DNA from: JADFUS01 sp964368765
GTDB lineage: Bacteria; Bacteroidota; Bacteroidia; Bacteroidales; Rikenellaceae
Length of the DNA: 64,000 nucleotides
NCBI GenBank assembly: GCA_964368765.1
Contig: CAYJCU010000002.1
Location: forward strand, 1-64,000
Reading direction: 5' to 3'
The number at the start of each line of letters is the position of its first letter. The first letter of the stretch is position 1. The notes below the pieces were generated by a model that saw only the letters and a program-made list of their open reading frames with translations, made no database searches and was not told where the DNA came from. Shown here piece by piece: positions 8,249 through 17,997 of this stretch. Position numbers and translations under genes: made by a program.

Positions 8249-11200
8249 TTAAAAATTAACCGATAATCCCAATGTAAGCTTCCTTGCTAATGGATAGTTT
8301 GAGAATGTGTCTATACCTGTTCTTGGATCAACAACCTCTGGATCTAAACCTGAGTAGTTAGTAAGAAGGAATAGATTCTCTGCCGAAGCAAATATACGTG
8401 CTGACTGAATCTTTAAATTCTCTTTAACCCACTCTTGAGGTAGGTTATAACCTAGAGTAAGTTGCTTAAGTCTAACATAGTGTACATTCTCAATAGCTGT
8501 ATCATAACTCTGATCAAACTGTCCTAAAGAGCCAGCTGTTGCAAGAGCAGGATATACATCAACATCTCCCTCTTTCTCCCAGAATTTTAGCTCACGAGAA
8601 TCAACAAACTGAGTTGTGTATCTTCCTTGGAACTTAAGAGTAGTTATTGAGTATTGATTAATCATCATACGGCCTAATGAGAAGCTAAATAGAGCATTAA
8701 GGTCGAAATTACCCCATTTAAGCTCGTTAGCCCAACCACCATGTGCCATAGGAAGTGGTGATCCTGCATAATATTGATCTTCTGAATCAATAATACCATC
8801 CATATTAAAATCGGCTAGCTGACGCATACCGGCAGTGTAAGGATTACCCATATTGTTAATAGATAGAAGTTTCTCATTACCAAAAGAGTCATAATATTTT
8901 GGTATATCATTTTGATTTTGGATAATACCCTCATCTTTATACACATATAACGTGTTGATAGGACGACCAATAACTAATAATCTCTCATTTGCTGATATAT
9001 CCATACCAGTATAAGATTTCTCAAAACGGTTCTGGTTAGCTGCAAGCGTAAGTTTTGTTCTCCATGTAACAGGACCTTTAGTTATTATATCTGCAATAAC
9101 CTGCAATTCCCATCCTCTGTTTGATAACTCAAGTGCATTATCAAGAACCTCATCATGTCCATAAACATCTCCAGGAAGGCTAATTTCCCAAAGTAGTGAT
9201 GTAGAGTATTTGTAGTAGTAATCAAATATAACCTCTACCCTACTATTAAGCATTCTTAAATCTATACCAATATTGTATTGATCTGTCTCTTCCCATTTAA
9301 GATCCTCATTAAGTATAGAGCCCGATGTAAATGCTGTACTACCTAAAAACGAGTTACCAGTAAGCATAACACCATGCGCAAGATATGGGTCATCAAACGT
9401 ATTACCCGATTTACCCCATGATAGGCGTACCTTAGCAAAATCAATATAGTATAGGTTACGCATAAACTCCTCATCAGAGAATACCCAACCCACAGCAAGC
9501 GATGGGAATGTAGCCCATTTGTTATTAACTCCAAATACCGTTGAACCATCACGACGTAGTGTGGCCTCAAATAGATATTTCTCTTTGTAGTTATAAGATA
9601 ATCTACCAAAAAAACTTAACATAGCCTCTTCTTTAAAATCAGAGTAGTATCTCTGCATTGATGTTAATGTTCCGTAATAGTCGTAAATTGTTGGGAAATC
9701 CTCTCCAACATAATATATCAAATCATTAGGAGCACCTAAACCACTACCACCTATATACTCGCTAGACGAGCGTAGGAATGAGTGACCTAATAGAAACTCG
9801 AAACTATGATTATTAAAATTCTTGAAATATGTCAATAGATTATCGTTAGATAATATTGTGTGCGACGCCTGCTGTCCTTTAGACATAGCTAAACCATAGT
9901 AAGGATCAAGTGTTGATGGTGTAAAGGCATTTGTCTTAGATTGTGTATAATCAACATATAGTGACGATGTTAATAGTAAGTTATCTGTAATCTTATATTT
10001 ACCATTAATAGCACCTCTAAAACGCATACTTATATTCTTCTCAACCGTTGTGTTAAGCAGCTTAAGTGCATTATCTAATATCTCACCTGCACCCGGAAGA
10101 AGTGTTAGGTTTGATTTAGGATCTACCGTTAAACCCTCAATAGGAGAGGCTGACGTGAATGATGTATTTGCTGCTCCGCTACTTCTATCTGTATAGGCAG
10201 CATATAGATTCATTCCTAACGTGAAATTCTTAGATGGTGTAACCTCTAGATTAGATATTGCATTGATACGTTGGAAATTACTACCAAGCATAATACCCTC
10301 TTCATCATAGAAACCAGCACCCATCATATATTTAAATAGATCTGTACCACCCGACGCTTGAATATTGGCATTGGTAACCTTACCTGTTTGGAACATATAA
10401 TCCCACCAGTTAGTAGAGTTATTATAGAAATTACTTAAACTATCCTGAAGCGGAAGATAACCTGTACCCATACCTGAGTAACCATCTTGCCAGAAAAAGT
10501 CGTAAGAACCCCAGTTATAGTAAGCATCCTCGTATGAATTAGTATATCTATACCCACCTGTATTCATATCATAAAGTGGAGCTACTTGGTTACGTGCTAA
10601 CTCAGTTATTATATTACGCTCTGCAACACCACCTAACTGCGTAGGAGTAGCAGGAAGCACCGAGAATGACTGCGATACATTTGCTGAAAACCTACTTGTT
10701 CCCGCCTTACCTTTCTTAGTAGTGATAAGAATAACACCATTACCTGCACGTGAACCATAGATAGCAGCCGAAGCAGCATCCTTAAGAACCTCAACCGATT
10801 CGATAGTTGATGGATCAATCTCAGCAAGTGTGTTAGTACCAGTTACCGGAGAGGTAAACGAGTTTACAGGCACACCATCAATAACATAAAGAGGCCCCTT
10901 ATTTGCAGTACCCTCAAAAAGAGAGTTATAACCTCTAATATCTACACGTGAACCACCGCCACCTGGAGAACCTGATATATTATTAACCTCAACACCAGCC
11001 ATTTGTCCTTGTAATAGGTTCTCAAGACTAGCTGTTGGAACCTCTTCTAAATCTTTTGATTTAACAGATGAGATAGAACCCAACACATTACGTTTCTTCT
11101 GTACACCATAGGCAACAACCGTAACATCGTCCATAGATACCTCATCAGTCTTTAGCACTATTTCAAAATTCTCTATCTCTTTTGTCACTCTAAATGATTG

Positions 11201-11782
11201 TGCTATATAACCAGTGAAAGAGCACTCGATAACTGTTCCTACAACCACATTTAAGATAAAATCACCATTAGAGTCGGTAATAGCACCATCATTGCTATTT
11301 TTAATAAGAACAGTAGCACCGATAATAGGCTCTCTATCTTGATCTAACACTCTACCCTTAATAGTTATCTTCTCCTCTTTATTAGCAGTTGGTTGTTGTT
11401 GCTCTACTATATCAACTATTAATATACGGTCATTCTCTATTTTATACTCATAATTAGTTTGAGAAAATAATTTAACTAACGCACTCTCAACAGATGTATC
11501 TGTTACCTTTAAATTATATCTCTTTGATTTATCAACATCTATATTTTCAGCAAAACCAAACTCTATATTGGTTTGATTATAGATAATTGTTAGTATCTCC
11601 TCTAAGCTCTCATTCTCAACATTTACCGTTACAGTTTTCTGCTTGATTAACATGTTAATATCCACACTACTATTTATTGCATACACAGGATTAAAGCCTG
11701 TTATTGATAATACAACAAAAAGTATAATCGATATTTTAGTTAAGAATAAGGATGATATTTTGTTTTGTATAATATTATTCAT
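8249..11782 (-). CDS. SusC/RagA-family TonB-dependent transporter with STN signalling domain (resident locus)
   Basis: This 1177-residue outer-membrane transporter has, in order, a signal peptide, an STN domain (about 45-125), a carboxypeptidase-like beta-sandwich (about 142-215, GRVLDQDREPIIGATVLIKN), a plug domain (about 225-360, with QGQMAGVEV and VDIRGYNSL) and a 22-strand-type barrel ending in LTLGLSVNF. The STN domain is the one that contacts FecR-type anti-sigma factors, so the transporter should both import ligand and signal its presence to the FecR/sigma pair encoded just upstream. It uses TonB energy and pairs with the SusD that follows. Confidence 0.95.
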   Translation of the reverse strand: MNNIIQNKISSLFLTKISIILFVVLSITGFNPVYAINSSVDINMLIKQKTVTVNVENESLEEILTIIYNQTNIEFGFAENIDVDKSKRYNLKVTDTSVESALVKLFSQTNYEYKIENDRILIVDIVEQQQPTANKEEKITIKGRVLDQDREPIIGATVLIKNSNDGAITDSNGDFILNVVVGTVIECSFTGYIAQSFRVTKEIENFEIVLKTDEVSMDDVTVVAYGVQKKRNVLGSISSVKSKDLEEVPTASLENLLQGQMAGVEVNNISGSPGGGGSRVDIRGYNSLFEGTANKGPLYVIDGVPVNSFTSPVTGTNTLAEIDPSTIESVEVLKDAASAAIYGSRAGNGVILITTKKGKAGTSRFSANVSQSFSVLPATPTQLGGVAERNIITELARNQVAPLYDMNTGGYRYTNSYEDAYYNWGSYDFFWQDGYSGMGTGYLPLQDSLSNFYNNSTNWWDYMFQTGKVTNANIQASGGTDLFKYMMGAGFYDEEGIMLGSNFQRINAISNLEVTPSKNFTLGMNLYAAYTDRSSGAANTSFTSASPIEGLTVDPKSNLTLLPGAGEILDNALKLLNTTVEKNISMRFRGAINGKYKITDNLLLTSSLYVDYTQSKTNAFTPSTLDPYYGLAMSKGQQASHTILSNDNLLTYFKNFNNHSFEFLLGHSFLRSSSEYIGGSGLGAPNDLIYYVGEDFPTIYDYYGTLTSMQRYYSDFKEEAMLSFFGRLSYNYKEKYLFEATLRRDGSTVFGVNNKWATFPSLAVGWVFSDEEFMRNLYYIDFAKVRLSWGKSGNTFDDPYLAHGVMLTGNSFLGSTAFTSGSILNEDLKWEETDQYNIGIDLRMLNSRVEVIFDYYYKYSTSLLWEISLPGDVYGHDEVLDNALELSNRGWELQVIADIITKGPVTWRTKLTLAANQNRFEKSYTGMDISANERLLVIGRPINTLYVYKDEGIIQNQNDIPKYYDSFGNEKLLSINNMGNPYTAGMRQLADFNMDGIIDSEDQYYAGSPLPMAHGGWANELKWGNFDLNALFSFSLGRMMINQYSITTLKFQGRYTTQFVDSRELKFWEKEGDVDVYPALATAGSLGQFDQSYDTAIENVHYVRLKQLTLGYNLPQEWVKENLKIQSARIFASAENLFLLTNYSGLDPEVVDPRTGIDTFSNYPLARKLTLGLSVNF

Positions 11783-11947
11783 AATTTTGCATAGATTTAT
11801 TGTTTAGGCTCTATAAGCCTTAATAATTAGTTACTGTTTTTTATTAGTTGTTATTTGCAAGTCTACCAAACTATTTATCATTTAACATAAACTATAAAAA
11901 ACTTTTGAGGAGGGTTATTTACCTTGTAGATACCCTCTTCTTCTTCT

Positions 11948-13108
11948 CTACTTTTTCCTAGTTACTCTATACTCATTGGCCTTTGTTTTGTAAAATTGAA
12001 CACTATATAAACTCTCAAAAAATTCTATAAATGACTCTATTGGTTTCTCTTTATTTGCAAAAATATTAATATTCAAATCTTTTAAACCACTATCTACAAT
12101 AATCTCAACACCGTACCAACGTGATAGTTGAGTTACTATATTATCAAAAGATTGATTCTTAAAATTAAATACACTGGATTTCCAACCTATATAATCGTTA
12201 ATATCAACATTTTTAACCTCATACTCTCCTAAATCGGTTATCTCTATCATCTCAGATGGTTTTAACATAATCTCGTCACTATTACCATCAATAGTAACAC
12301 CTACACTACCCTCTATCAACACACTTCTATATATGCTATTAGGATAACTATCTACATTAAACTGAGTACCATACACTCTAACCTCTTCATATTTTGTCTT
12401 AACAATAAATGGTCTGCTTGATTTTTTTACATCGAAAAATGCCTCTCCCTCAAGCTCTACTACCCTATTTTTAGTGTTAGCAAAGTTTTCAGCATACTTA
12501 ATAGTACTATTAGCATTAATAGTGACAGTAGAACCATCGGGTAGTAATACTGTATGGTTCTTCATAGCAGGTACCTTTACTATATTTTTACCACTACCAT
12601 TATTTGGTTTTTCACTTTTTTGTTTTTTTACATCCTCAATATCACTAATAACATTATCATCTAGCTCTATCTTATCACCTAATGATGTGATAAGAAGTGT
12701 TGAAGTAATATCTTGCTCTACCTCAGCAACCATCTCTTGGTTATCACTCTCATCAACCTTAGGGGTTAATATAAAGAACGAAACAGCAATCAATATTGCC
12801 ACTATTGAGGTGATGGTTATATATAGTTTATTAGGTGCTGATTTTAATTTACGACTATTTAAATCTTTAGATAATTTATGTAAACTTCTCTCATACTTAC
12901 TATCTATATCCGATAAATCCAAAAATCGCTGCTCGCATATCGACTTATCAGTAAGCCTATCAATTACATCTGAAATTAACTCTTCATTCTGCTTAATATA
13001 CTCAATAATATCCTCGCCGTTTGACTCATACTCTTTAAGGTTTGAGGTAAAATCAACCGCCTCTCTATTTTTTATATACTCCTCTCTCTCTCTACCCTGA
13101 TGCCTCAT
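11948..13108 (-). CDS. FecR-family anti-sigma factor (resident locus)
   Basis: This 386-residue protein has a cytoplasmic N-terminal region (about 1-94), one membrane segment (about 95-114, LYITITSIVAILIAVSFFIL) and a periplasmic FecR domain (LPDGSTVTINANSTIKY, then VELEGEAFFDV and FIVKT). The C-terminal part (NFKNQSFDNIVTQLSRWYGV) is the domain that meets the STN domain of the transporter. It should hold the ECF sigma factor until the transporter signals ligand. The gene lies 85 bp after the sigma gene, with a hairpin in between, and 165 bp before susC. Confidence 0.92.
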   Translation of the reverse strand: MRHQGREREEYIKNREAVDFTSNLKEYESNGEDIIEYIKQNEELISDVIDRLTDKSICEQRFLDLSDIDSKYERSLHKLSKDLNSRKLKSAPNKLYITITSIVAILIAVSFFILTPKVDESDNQEMVAEVEQDITSTLLITSLGDKIELDDNVISDIEDVKKQKSEKPNNGSGKNIVKVPAMKNHTVLLPDGSTVTINANSTIKYAENFANTKNRVVELEGEAFFDVKKSSRPFIVKTKYEEVRVYGTQFNVDSYPNSIYRSVLIEGSVGVTIDGNSDEIMLKPSEMIEITDLGEYEVKNVDINDYIGWKSSVFNFKNQSFDNIVTQLSRWYGVEIIVDSGLKDLNINIFANKEKPIESFIEFFESLYSVQFYKTKANEYRVTRKK

Positions 13109-13166
13109 AATATAAACTATTGTTTAATATAATATACAAGATAACTGTAGAAATCTACCAAAAAAA

Positions 13167-13195
13167 AAAGAGATAAATTTATAATTTACCTCTTT
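13167..13195 (-). terminator. Hairpin overlapping the sigma gene stop codon
   Basis: Thirteen-base arms with one mismatch (AAAGAGATAAATT with AATTTACCTCTTT) followed, on the minus strand, by a run of T. This is an intrinsic-terminator-like structure between the sigma gene and fecR. A similar hairpin occupies the same place in the mobile locus (29318-29361), so it may act as an attenuator separating regulator from structural genes. Confidence 0.55.
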
Positions 13196-13784
13196 AGATA
13201 TTGAAAATATTAATAAAATTACTGAGTGTCAGCATTTTATCTTTTGTTAATTTATTTTGCAAAATTTTTAATGCCTCGTTCTTACTATTATAAACTGTTT
13301 GGATAGGTTTATCTAGTTTTTGAGAAATTTCAGCTGAAGAGTACCCCTCAAGAAATAGTTTTAAAATAGTTGCATATTTTTCAGGTAGCAAACCTAGTGA
13401 ATAATCAACAAGAGAGAATAACTCACTATCAATAATATCTATACTGCTATTATCTATAAGTGATAATGTTTTTGAATATTTATCAGCAACCCTCTCTCTT
13501 TCAATATAGTTAAGGAAGCCATTTTTTATTGATAAATAGATATAGGATTTTAGACCCTTTAGAGAGTTAAACTGTTTTTTAGACTCCCATAAGTTAACAA
13601 ACACATCATGCACTATATCTTCGCACTCAATATCAATATCACGATACAAAGAGTTAGCATAGAGTTTTAGTTCTCTATGCATTAATGTGTAAACCTCAGT
13701 AAAAGCTGCTACTTTTTTATTGTTAAACCCATTAATTAACCGATCTTGGCGGATAGCATCCTTATTTAGTTCTTTGTAACTCAT
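13194..13784 (-). CDS. ECF sigma-70 factor, Bacteroidetes FecI-type (resident locus)
   Basis: This 196-residue protein has sigma region 2 (about 25-95, with DIVHDVFVNLWESK) and region 4 (about 130-185, with a helix-turn-helix YSSAEISQKLDKPIQTVYNSK). It heads the operon and should direct transcription of the SusC/SusD genes when released by the FecR protein. A candidate promoter with TAnnTTTG lies 46 bp upstream. The family is the group of Bacteroidetes ECF factors paired with FecR and STN-bearing transporters. Confidence 0.93.
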   Translation of the reverse strand: MSYKELNKDAIRQDRLINGFNNKKVAAFTEVYTLMHRELKLYANSLYRDIDIECEDIVHDVFVNLWESKKQFNSLKGLKSYIYLSIKNGFLNYIERERVADKYSKTLSLIDNSSIDIIDSELFSLVDYSLGLLPEKYATILKLFLEGYSSAEISQKLDKPIQTVYNSKNEALKILQNKLTKDKMLTLSNFINIFNI

Positions 13785-13829
13785 ATAACTATTTGTATAA
13801 CATAAACGCTATAAATATAGTGTTTAGTG

Positions 13830-13861
13830 CAAATTTATGTAAAATTATTATAACTTCCTAA
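13830..13861 (-). promoter_or_regulatory. Candidate promoter of the resident sigma gene
   Basis: On the minus strand TAAATTTG (13830-13837) fits the -7 consensus TAnnTTTG, with a weak TTAG -33 box 20 bp upstream (13858-13861). Transcription would begin about 40 bp before the sigma start codon. Confidence 0.45.
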
Positions 13862-13908
13862 TAATTTTATATAAAAAATATTTTTTTACTATGAGCTACA
13901 TTAACAAG

Positions 13909-16008
13909 TTATTTGCTTTTTATTTTATCTATTAATGAGTTTACTGATGGTTCTTGCCCTCTAAATTTAATATACAACTCCATAGCATCTTCAGTGCCAC
14001 CTTTAGATAAGATACACTCTCTAAATCTGTTAGCTGTCTCTCTATCAAAAATATTTCCGCTCTCTTTATACTCCTTAAAACCATCTATATCCAACATCTC
14101 AGACCACTTATAGCCATAATATGCACAAGCATATCCACCGTCAAATATATGGCTAAATGAGGTTAAAGTTGAAACACCAGAGACATCAACACCTACTTGC
14201 ATATTTTTAATAACCTCTCTCTCAAACGCCTCAACACCACCAGTTATTGGCTCTGTGATAGAGTGTATCGCTAAATCAATAGCCGCTAAGTTTAACTGTC
14301 TAATTGATTTATATGCAAGAAGAAAACGTTTAGATTTTATCATACTATTAATAAGCTCTTTAGGCATCTTTACGCCCGTCTCATAATGCTCTGCCCATAA
14401 CTCATAAAACTCAGGCTCATACGCCCAATTCTCCATTATCTGTGCTGGTAACTCAACAAAATCACGTGCAACAGATGTGCCGCTAAGAGACATATATCTA
14501 CCCTCTGCAAAAATGCCATGCATAGCGTGCCCCATCTCATGTAGTAGTGTAGATAGATCCATAAAGCTAAGTAGGGCGGGTTTACCCTCTTCTGGTTTCA
14601 TTATATTGGCCGAAACAGAGATAATAGGGCGAACCTCATCCCCCTCTCTATTTTGGTGTGCATCACGGTAACTACTCATCCAACCACCTGGGTTTTTACC
14701 TTTACGTGTAAATAGGTCAAGATAAAGTAGAGCTATATGTTTATCCCCCTCTTTAACCTCATAAATCACTAAATCATCACTATATTTTGGCAGCGATTTT
14801 TTTGGTATAAAAGATATACCATAAAGTTTTTCAATAAGTTTAAACACACCATCAAGCACACTATTAAACTCAAAATATGGTTTTAACATATTATCATTAA
14901 AACTAAATAGAGATGCCTTATATTTATCTGAATAATATATCCAGTCCCACGGTTTTAAATCATGCGTTAATCCATATTTCTCTTTTGCAAAACTATTAAC
15001 AGCTTCATACTCAGCCTCTGCTAAGGGAACACTCTCTTTAGATAGATTATTTAAAAAAGAGCTCACTCTCTCTACACTTCCAACCATCCTATCCTCAAGA
15101 ATATACTCTGCATAAGAGTTATATCCCATTAATTGAGCAAGCTCTAGACGTAAATTTGCTATCTGTTTTACATATTCGCTATTATCCCACTTATCATTAT
15201 ATGCTAAACCATAGTAACCTCTCCATATCTTCTCTTTCAGTTCACTATTTGATGAAAATTTTAAGAAGGGGCCAAAACATGAAAACTTAAGGGTAAAAAC
15301 CCAACCATCTAAACCTCTCATCTTAGCCTCACGAGTGGCTATACCTATCATAAAAGGGGGTAAATCGGCTATTTTTGAATGATCGGTTACGTGTAAAATA
15401 AAATTATCATTAGAGCTACGCACATTACTACTAAATTTAGATGATAGAGCTGATATTTCTCCACTTATCTCTCTAAATCTCATCTGCTCATCATCTGAAA
15501 GTAGTGCACCTCTTTTAATAAATGATTTATAATATTTTGTTAAAAGAGCCAACTCTTCAGTCGATAATTTAAGCCTATCACGCTTTTTATAGATTGTTTG
15601 AACCCTCTTAAATAGCTCTGGATTGAGATATAAATCATTACTATATTTTGATAGTTTAGATGATATTTCACTCTCTATTTTTACCATCTCACTACCACCA
15701 TTCACACCATAAAGATTATAAAATATCTTCATTATATCATACATCCTTATTGTAGATAGTTCTAACGCCTCAATAGTATTACTAAAGGTGGCTTTTTTAC
15801 GGTTAGAATATATCTCCTCTAATTCGCTATTTGCCTCTTTTAATGCAATATTAAATGCCTCAATAAAGTATTCTGGCTCTATTTTGTTAAGTTCAGGAGC
15901 TAGAAAACTATTTTCTGGCTGCATTAATAGTGGGTTACTAATCTGTGCATGCAAATCTATTATATTTACTAATGTAAATATAACTACCAATAGAAGAGAT
16001 TTTTTCAT
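13909..16008 (-). CDS. dcp: Exported M3-family metallopeptidase (peptidyl-dipeptidase Dcp type)
   Basis: This 699-residue protein has a signal peptide (about 1-21) and the full M3 peptidase fold. The zinc-binding HEMGH is at 490-494, with the third ligand expected about 25 residues later. The length fits the Dcp/oligopeptidase A branch (about 680-700). It should cleave dipeptides from the C-termini of peptides in the periplasm. It lies only 4 bp after a Spy/CpxP-like gene behind an ECF sigma factor, so it may be part of an envelope-stress regulon, helping clear misfolded peptides. Dcp is favoured over oligopeptidase A because it is exported. Confidence 0.9.
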   Translation of the reverse strand: MKKSLLLVVIFTLVNIIDLHAQISNPLLMQPENSFLAPELNKIEPEYFIEAFNIALKEANSELEEIYSNRKKATFSNTIEALELSTIRMYDIMKIFYNLYGVNGGSEMVKIESEISSKLSKYSNDLYLNPELFKRVQTIYKKRDRLKLSTEELALLTKYYKSFIKRGALLSDDEQMRFREISGEISALSSKFSSNVRSSNDNFILHVTDHSKIADLPPFMIGIATREAKMRGLDGWVFTLKFSCFGPFLKFSSNSELKEKIWRGYYGLAYNDKWDNSEYVKQIANLRLELAQLMGYNSYAEYILEDRMVGSVERVSSFLNNLSKESVPLAEAEYEAVNSFAKEKYGLTHDLKPWDWIYYSDKYKASLFSFNDNMLKPYFEFNSVLDGVFKLIEKLYGISFIPKKSLPKYSDDLVIYEVKEGDKHIALLYLDLFTRKGKNPGGWMSSYRDAHQNREGDEVRPIISVSANIMKPEEGKPALLSFMDLSTLLHEMGHAMHGIFAEGRYMSLSGTSVARDFVELPAQIMENWAYEPEFYELWAEHYETGVKMPKELINSMIKSKRFLLAYKSIRQLNLAAIDLAIHSITEPITGGVEAFEREVIKNMQVGVDVSGVSTLTSFSHIFDGGYACAYYGYKWSEMLDIDGFKEYKESGNIFDRETANRFRECILSKGGTEDAMELYIKFRGQEPSVNSLIDKIKSK

Positions 16009-16012
16009 ATTA

Positions 16013-16531
16013 CTATTTATTTTTTAATGCTGATTGTTTATATAAATCACACTGTGAATTATCTATACAAATTGATGATTGATAGAATTTTTTTAGTAAC
16101 TCTCTTTGTTTATCATCACACATTTCTGATAAATTGGTGTAGTATTGATAACTCAATAATTTTATATCTTTATGCAACCTAATAATAGTGTCATAAACCT
16201 CTTGCTGCTCATCACGGTTAATACCATCAATAATATATTTACCTAATTTCATATTAGCATTAGCTATCTCAATAGATAACTCTCTCTTCTCTAATAGATA
16301 GTTACTACTAATATCTTTTAAATCCTCTATCTGCTCAGGAGTAAGCTGAAGATAGTGTGTAAAAAAATGGTTAGCAAAATCTATCTCGCTAGATTCAGGT
16401 ACTTTGCGGATAGAATTAAGCACCACTTCACTATCATCTTGTTTATTAAACATAATAATAATAGATACATTTATAGCTATCAATACTACAAGTATCAACA
16501 CAAGATATTTTATAAGGGTATTTGCTTTCAT
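16013..16531 (-). CDS. Membrane-anchored Spy/CpxP-like (periplasmic heavy-metal-sensor type) protein
   Basis: Starting at the ATG (16531) rather than an upstream TTG, the protein has 172 residues. It has one N-terminal membrane segment (about 7-30) and a helical periplasmic part with an LTPEQIEDLKDI motif, the LTxxQ signature of the Spy/CpxP/CnrX group, and a second partial copy near the C-terminus (CDDKQRELLKKF). Such proteins sense or buffer envelope stress, including metal stress. Its place right after a sigma factor and a small membrane protein resembles the CnrYXH type of arrangement. The exact inducer is unknown. Confidence 0.75.
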   Translation of the reverse strand: MKANTLIKYLVLILVVLIAINVSIIIMFNKQDDSEVVLNSIRKVPESSEIDFANHFFTHYLQLTPEQIEDLKDISSNYLLEKRELSIEIANANMKLGKYIIDGINRDEQQEVYDTIIRLHKDIKLLSYQYYTNLSEMCDDKQRELLKKFYQSSICIDNSQCDLYKQSALKNK

Positions 16532-16553
16532 ATATTTATTTTGTTTTAAACTA

Positions 16554-16865
16554 TTATAATTCAAAATATAATGTCTCTACATAGGTGTCATCACTAAAAA
16601 ATGAGTAAATCACCTCTTTACGTTTATCCTCTCTCTCTTTTATATTATCACTAATAACAATACCCACATACACAGTAGTAGCTAAAAGAGCTAAACAACA
16701 AAAATTAAGTATTAATTTTTGTCTATAACTCTCTCTCTCTCTCTTCTGAAATACTAATGCACTGATACCCCCCATAACCTTAGTCTTTAGATAAGGATTA
16801 ACTATATAACTCTTCTCCGTCTCTATTATGGTATCTATATATTTTTCAACACTATCTATATTCAT
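16554..16865 (-). CDS. Small single-pass membrane protein, candidate anti-sigma factor
   Basis: This 103-residue protein has a cytoplasmic N-terminal stretch of about 50 residues, one membrane segment (LILNFCCLALLATTVYVGIVIS, about 55-75) and a short outer tail. No family is recognised. It starts 2 bp after the stop of the ECF sigma gene, and it has the size and topology of short CnrY-type anti-sigma factors. That role is inferred from position and topology only. Confidence 0.6.
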   Translation of the reverse strand: MNIDSVEKYIDTIIETEKSYIVNPYLKTKVMGGISALVFQKRERESYRQKLILNFCCLALLATTVYVGIVISDNIKEREDKRKEVIYSFFSDDTYVETLYFEL

Positions 16866-16867
16866 AA

Positions 16868-17446
16868 TTATAATAACTCTTTAATATTTATTTTTCTATT
16901 TATATAATTTCTTAAACCCTGCTTAGAACGTTGATATAGTTGTTCAACAGCACCTTCACTCATATCCATAATTTCAGTTATCACCTTCTGAGATAAATTA
17001 TCATATTTCTTTAATATAAAAACCTTACGTTGATTCTCTGGTAAAGATTGTAACGCCTCAGTAATAAACATCTCAGTCTGCTTATTAATAACTATCCTAT
17101 CTGGTAGCTCATTTAACACCTTTAAACTATTAATTATTTTAGTATTATCTATATTATCAGTCACCTTACTACTACTATCTCTCTTTTTAAGATGTTGTAG
17201 AGATGTATTAAGTGCTATCCTATATATCCACGTATATAAAGAAGCCCCACGCTTAAACTTCTTTAGTGAGGTGAAAATATTAATAAATACCTCTTGTGTT
17301 GCATCCTCAGCATCTAGCTGGTTATGTAAAACGCCCACACATATTGTATAAACACGCTGCTCATACTCCTCCACAATTAAAGAAAATAGTTCACTATCTC
17401 CCTCTAGTATTCTATCAATTATCCTCTCTTCTCTCTCTAATCTCAT
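16868..17446 (-). CDS. ECF sigma-70 factor of an envelope-stress-like operon
   Basis: This 192-residue protein has sigma region 2 (AEDATQEVFINIFTSLKKF, about 40-70), the linker-adjacent ASLYTWIYRIALN, and region 4 with LPENQRKVFILKKYDNLSQKVITEIM. It is closer to the RpoE/SigW style than to the FecI-type sigma factors elsewhere in the window. The following genes (small membrane protein, Spy-like protein, M3 peptidase) are nearly contiguous and probably co-transcribed. Its long AT-rich upstream region probably carries its promoter. Confidence 0.9.
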   Translation of the reverse strand: MRLEREERIIDRILEGDSELFSLIVEEYEQRVYTICVGVLHNQLDAEDATQEVFINIFTSLKKFKRGASLYTWIYRIALNTSLQHLKKRDSSSKVTDNIDNTKIINSLKVLNELPDRIVINKQTEMFITEALQSLPENQRKVFILKKYDNLSQKVITEIMDMSEGAVEQLYQRSKQGLRNYINRKINIKELL

Positions 17447-17997
17447 TAATTATGTTATTTATATAATTAGATAATATTTATCTAATTTTCCTACGTTATA
17501 TAAACAATAAAAGATCTACTTTAAATAATTATAAGTAGACCTTTTATTGTTTATAACTATGTTTATAACACTGTTCATAACTATGTCAGTCATGTTTAAT
17601 ATGTGTTCAAAAAATATTCATAACTTTTTTGATAAATATTTGCATTCAGCTAAAATATTATTACGTATAAAAGATTTTATCTTCTCAAAAAATATTCATT
17701 ATTATTTATAAACTAATTATGAAACTTATGTTCATATCTTTTAAACATATATAACTAATTATAAATTAATATATTAACTATATATTTTTATAGTTATAAA
17801 CAATTTGACACTGTTATTATTAGTTATTAATTATATATATATAAAGAATAAAATAATAGATAATAATAACAGCATGATAATAATGTTTACTAAAAAAACA
17901 CTCTTCAACATCTGCGTTGCAGATTCTTGTTTGCCGTCGCTGCCGCTTAGTGGGGGTTCTATACCTTTGTGTGGTATATTGTATTTTTTTTCTTTAT
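17447..17997. other. 551-bp AT-rich intergenic region with hairpin and short tandem repeats
   Basis: No gene is supported here. It contains a 21-bp stem with one mismatch (17501-17521 with 17533-17553) followed at once by three tandem 12-bp units (17549-17584, GTTTATAACTAT type). A very AT-rich stretch follows to about 17890, then a GC-richer patch (17905-17970) with a small ATCTGC/GCAGAT hairpin. The region separates the stress sigma operon from the SUI1 gene. Regulatory or replication-related roles are possible but unproven. Confidence 0.6.
17549..17584 (+). repeat. Three tandem 12-bp repeats
   Basis: GTTTATAACTAT, GTTTATAACACT and GTTCATAACTAT are directly contiguous. They lie upstream of the stress sigma gene and could be protein-binding sites. 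Confidence 0.6.

Noticed and set aside
12474..13100. 208-residue open frame on the plus strand
   Set aside because: It is antisense to the FecR gene, is rich in serine and leucine from reversed codons, and has no recognisable domain.
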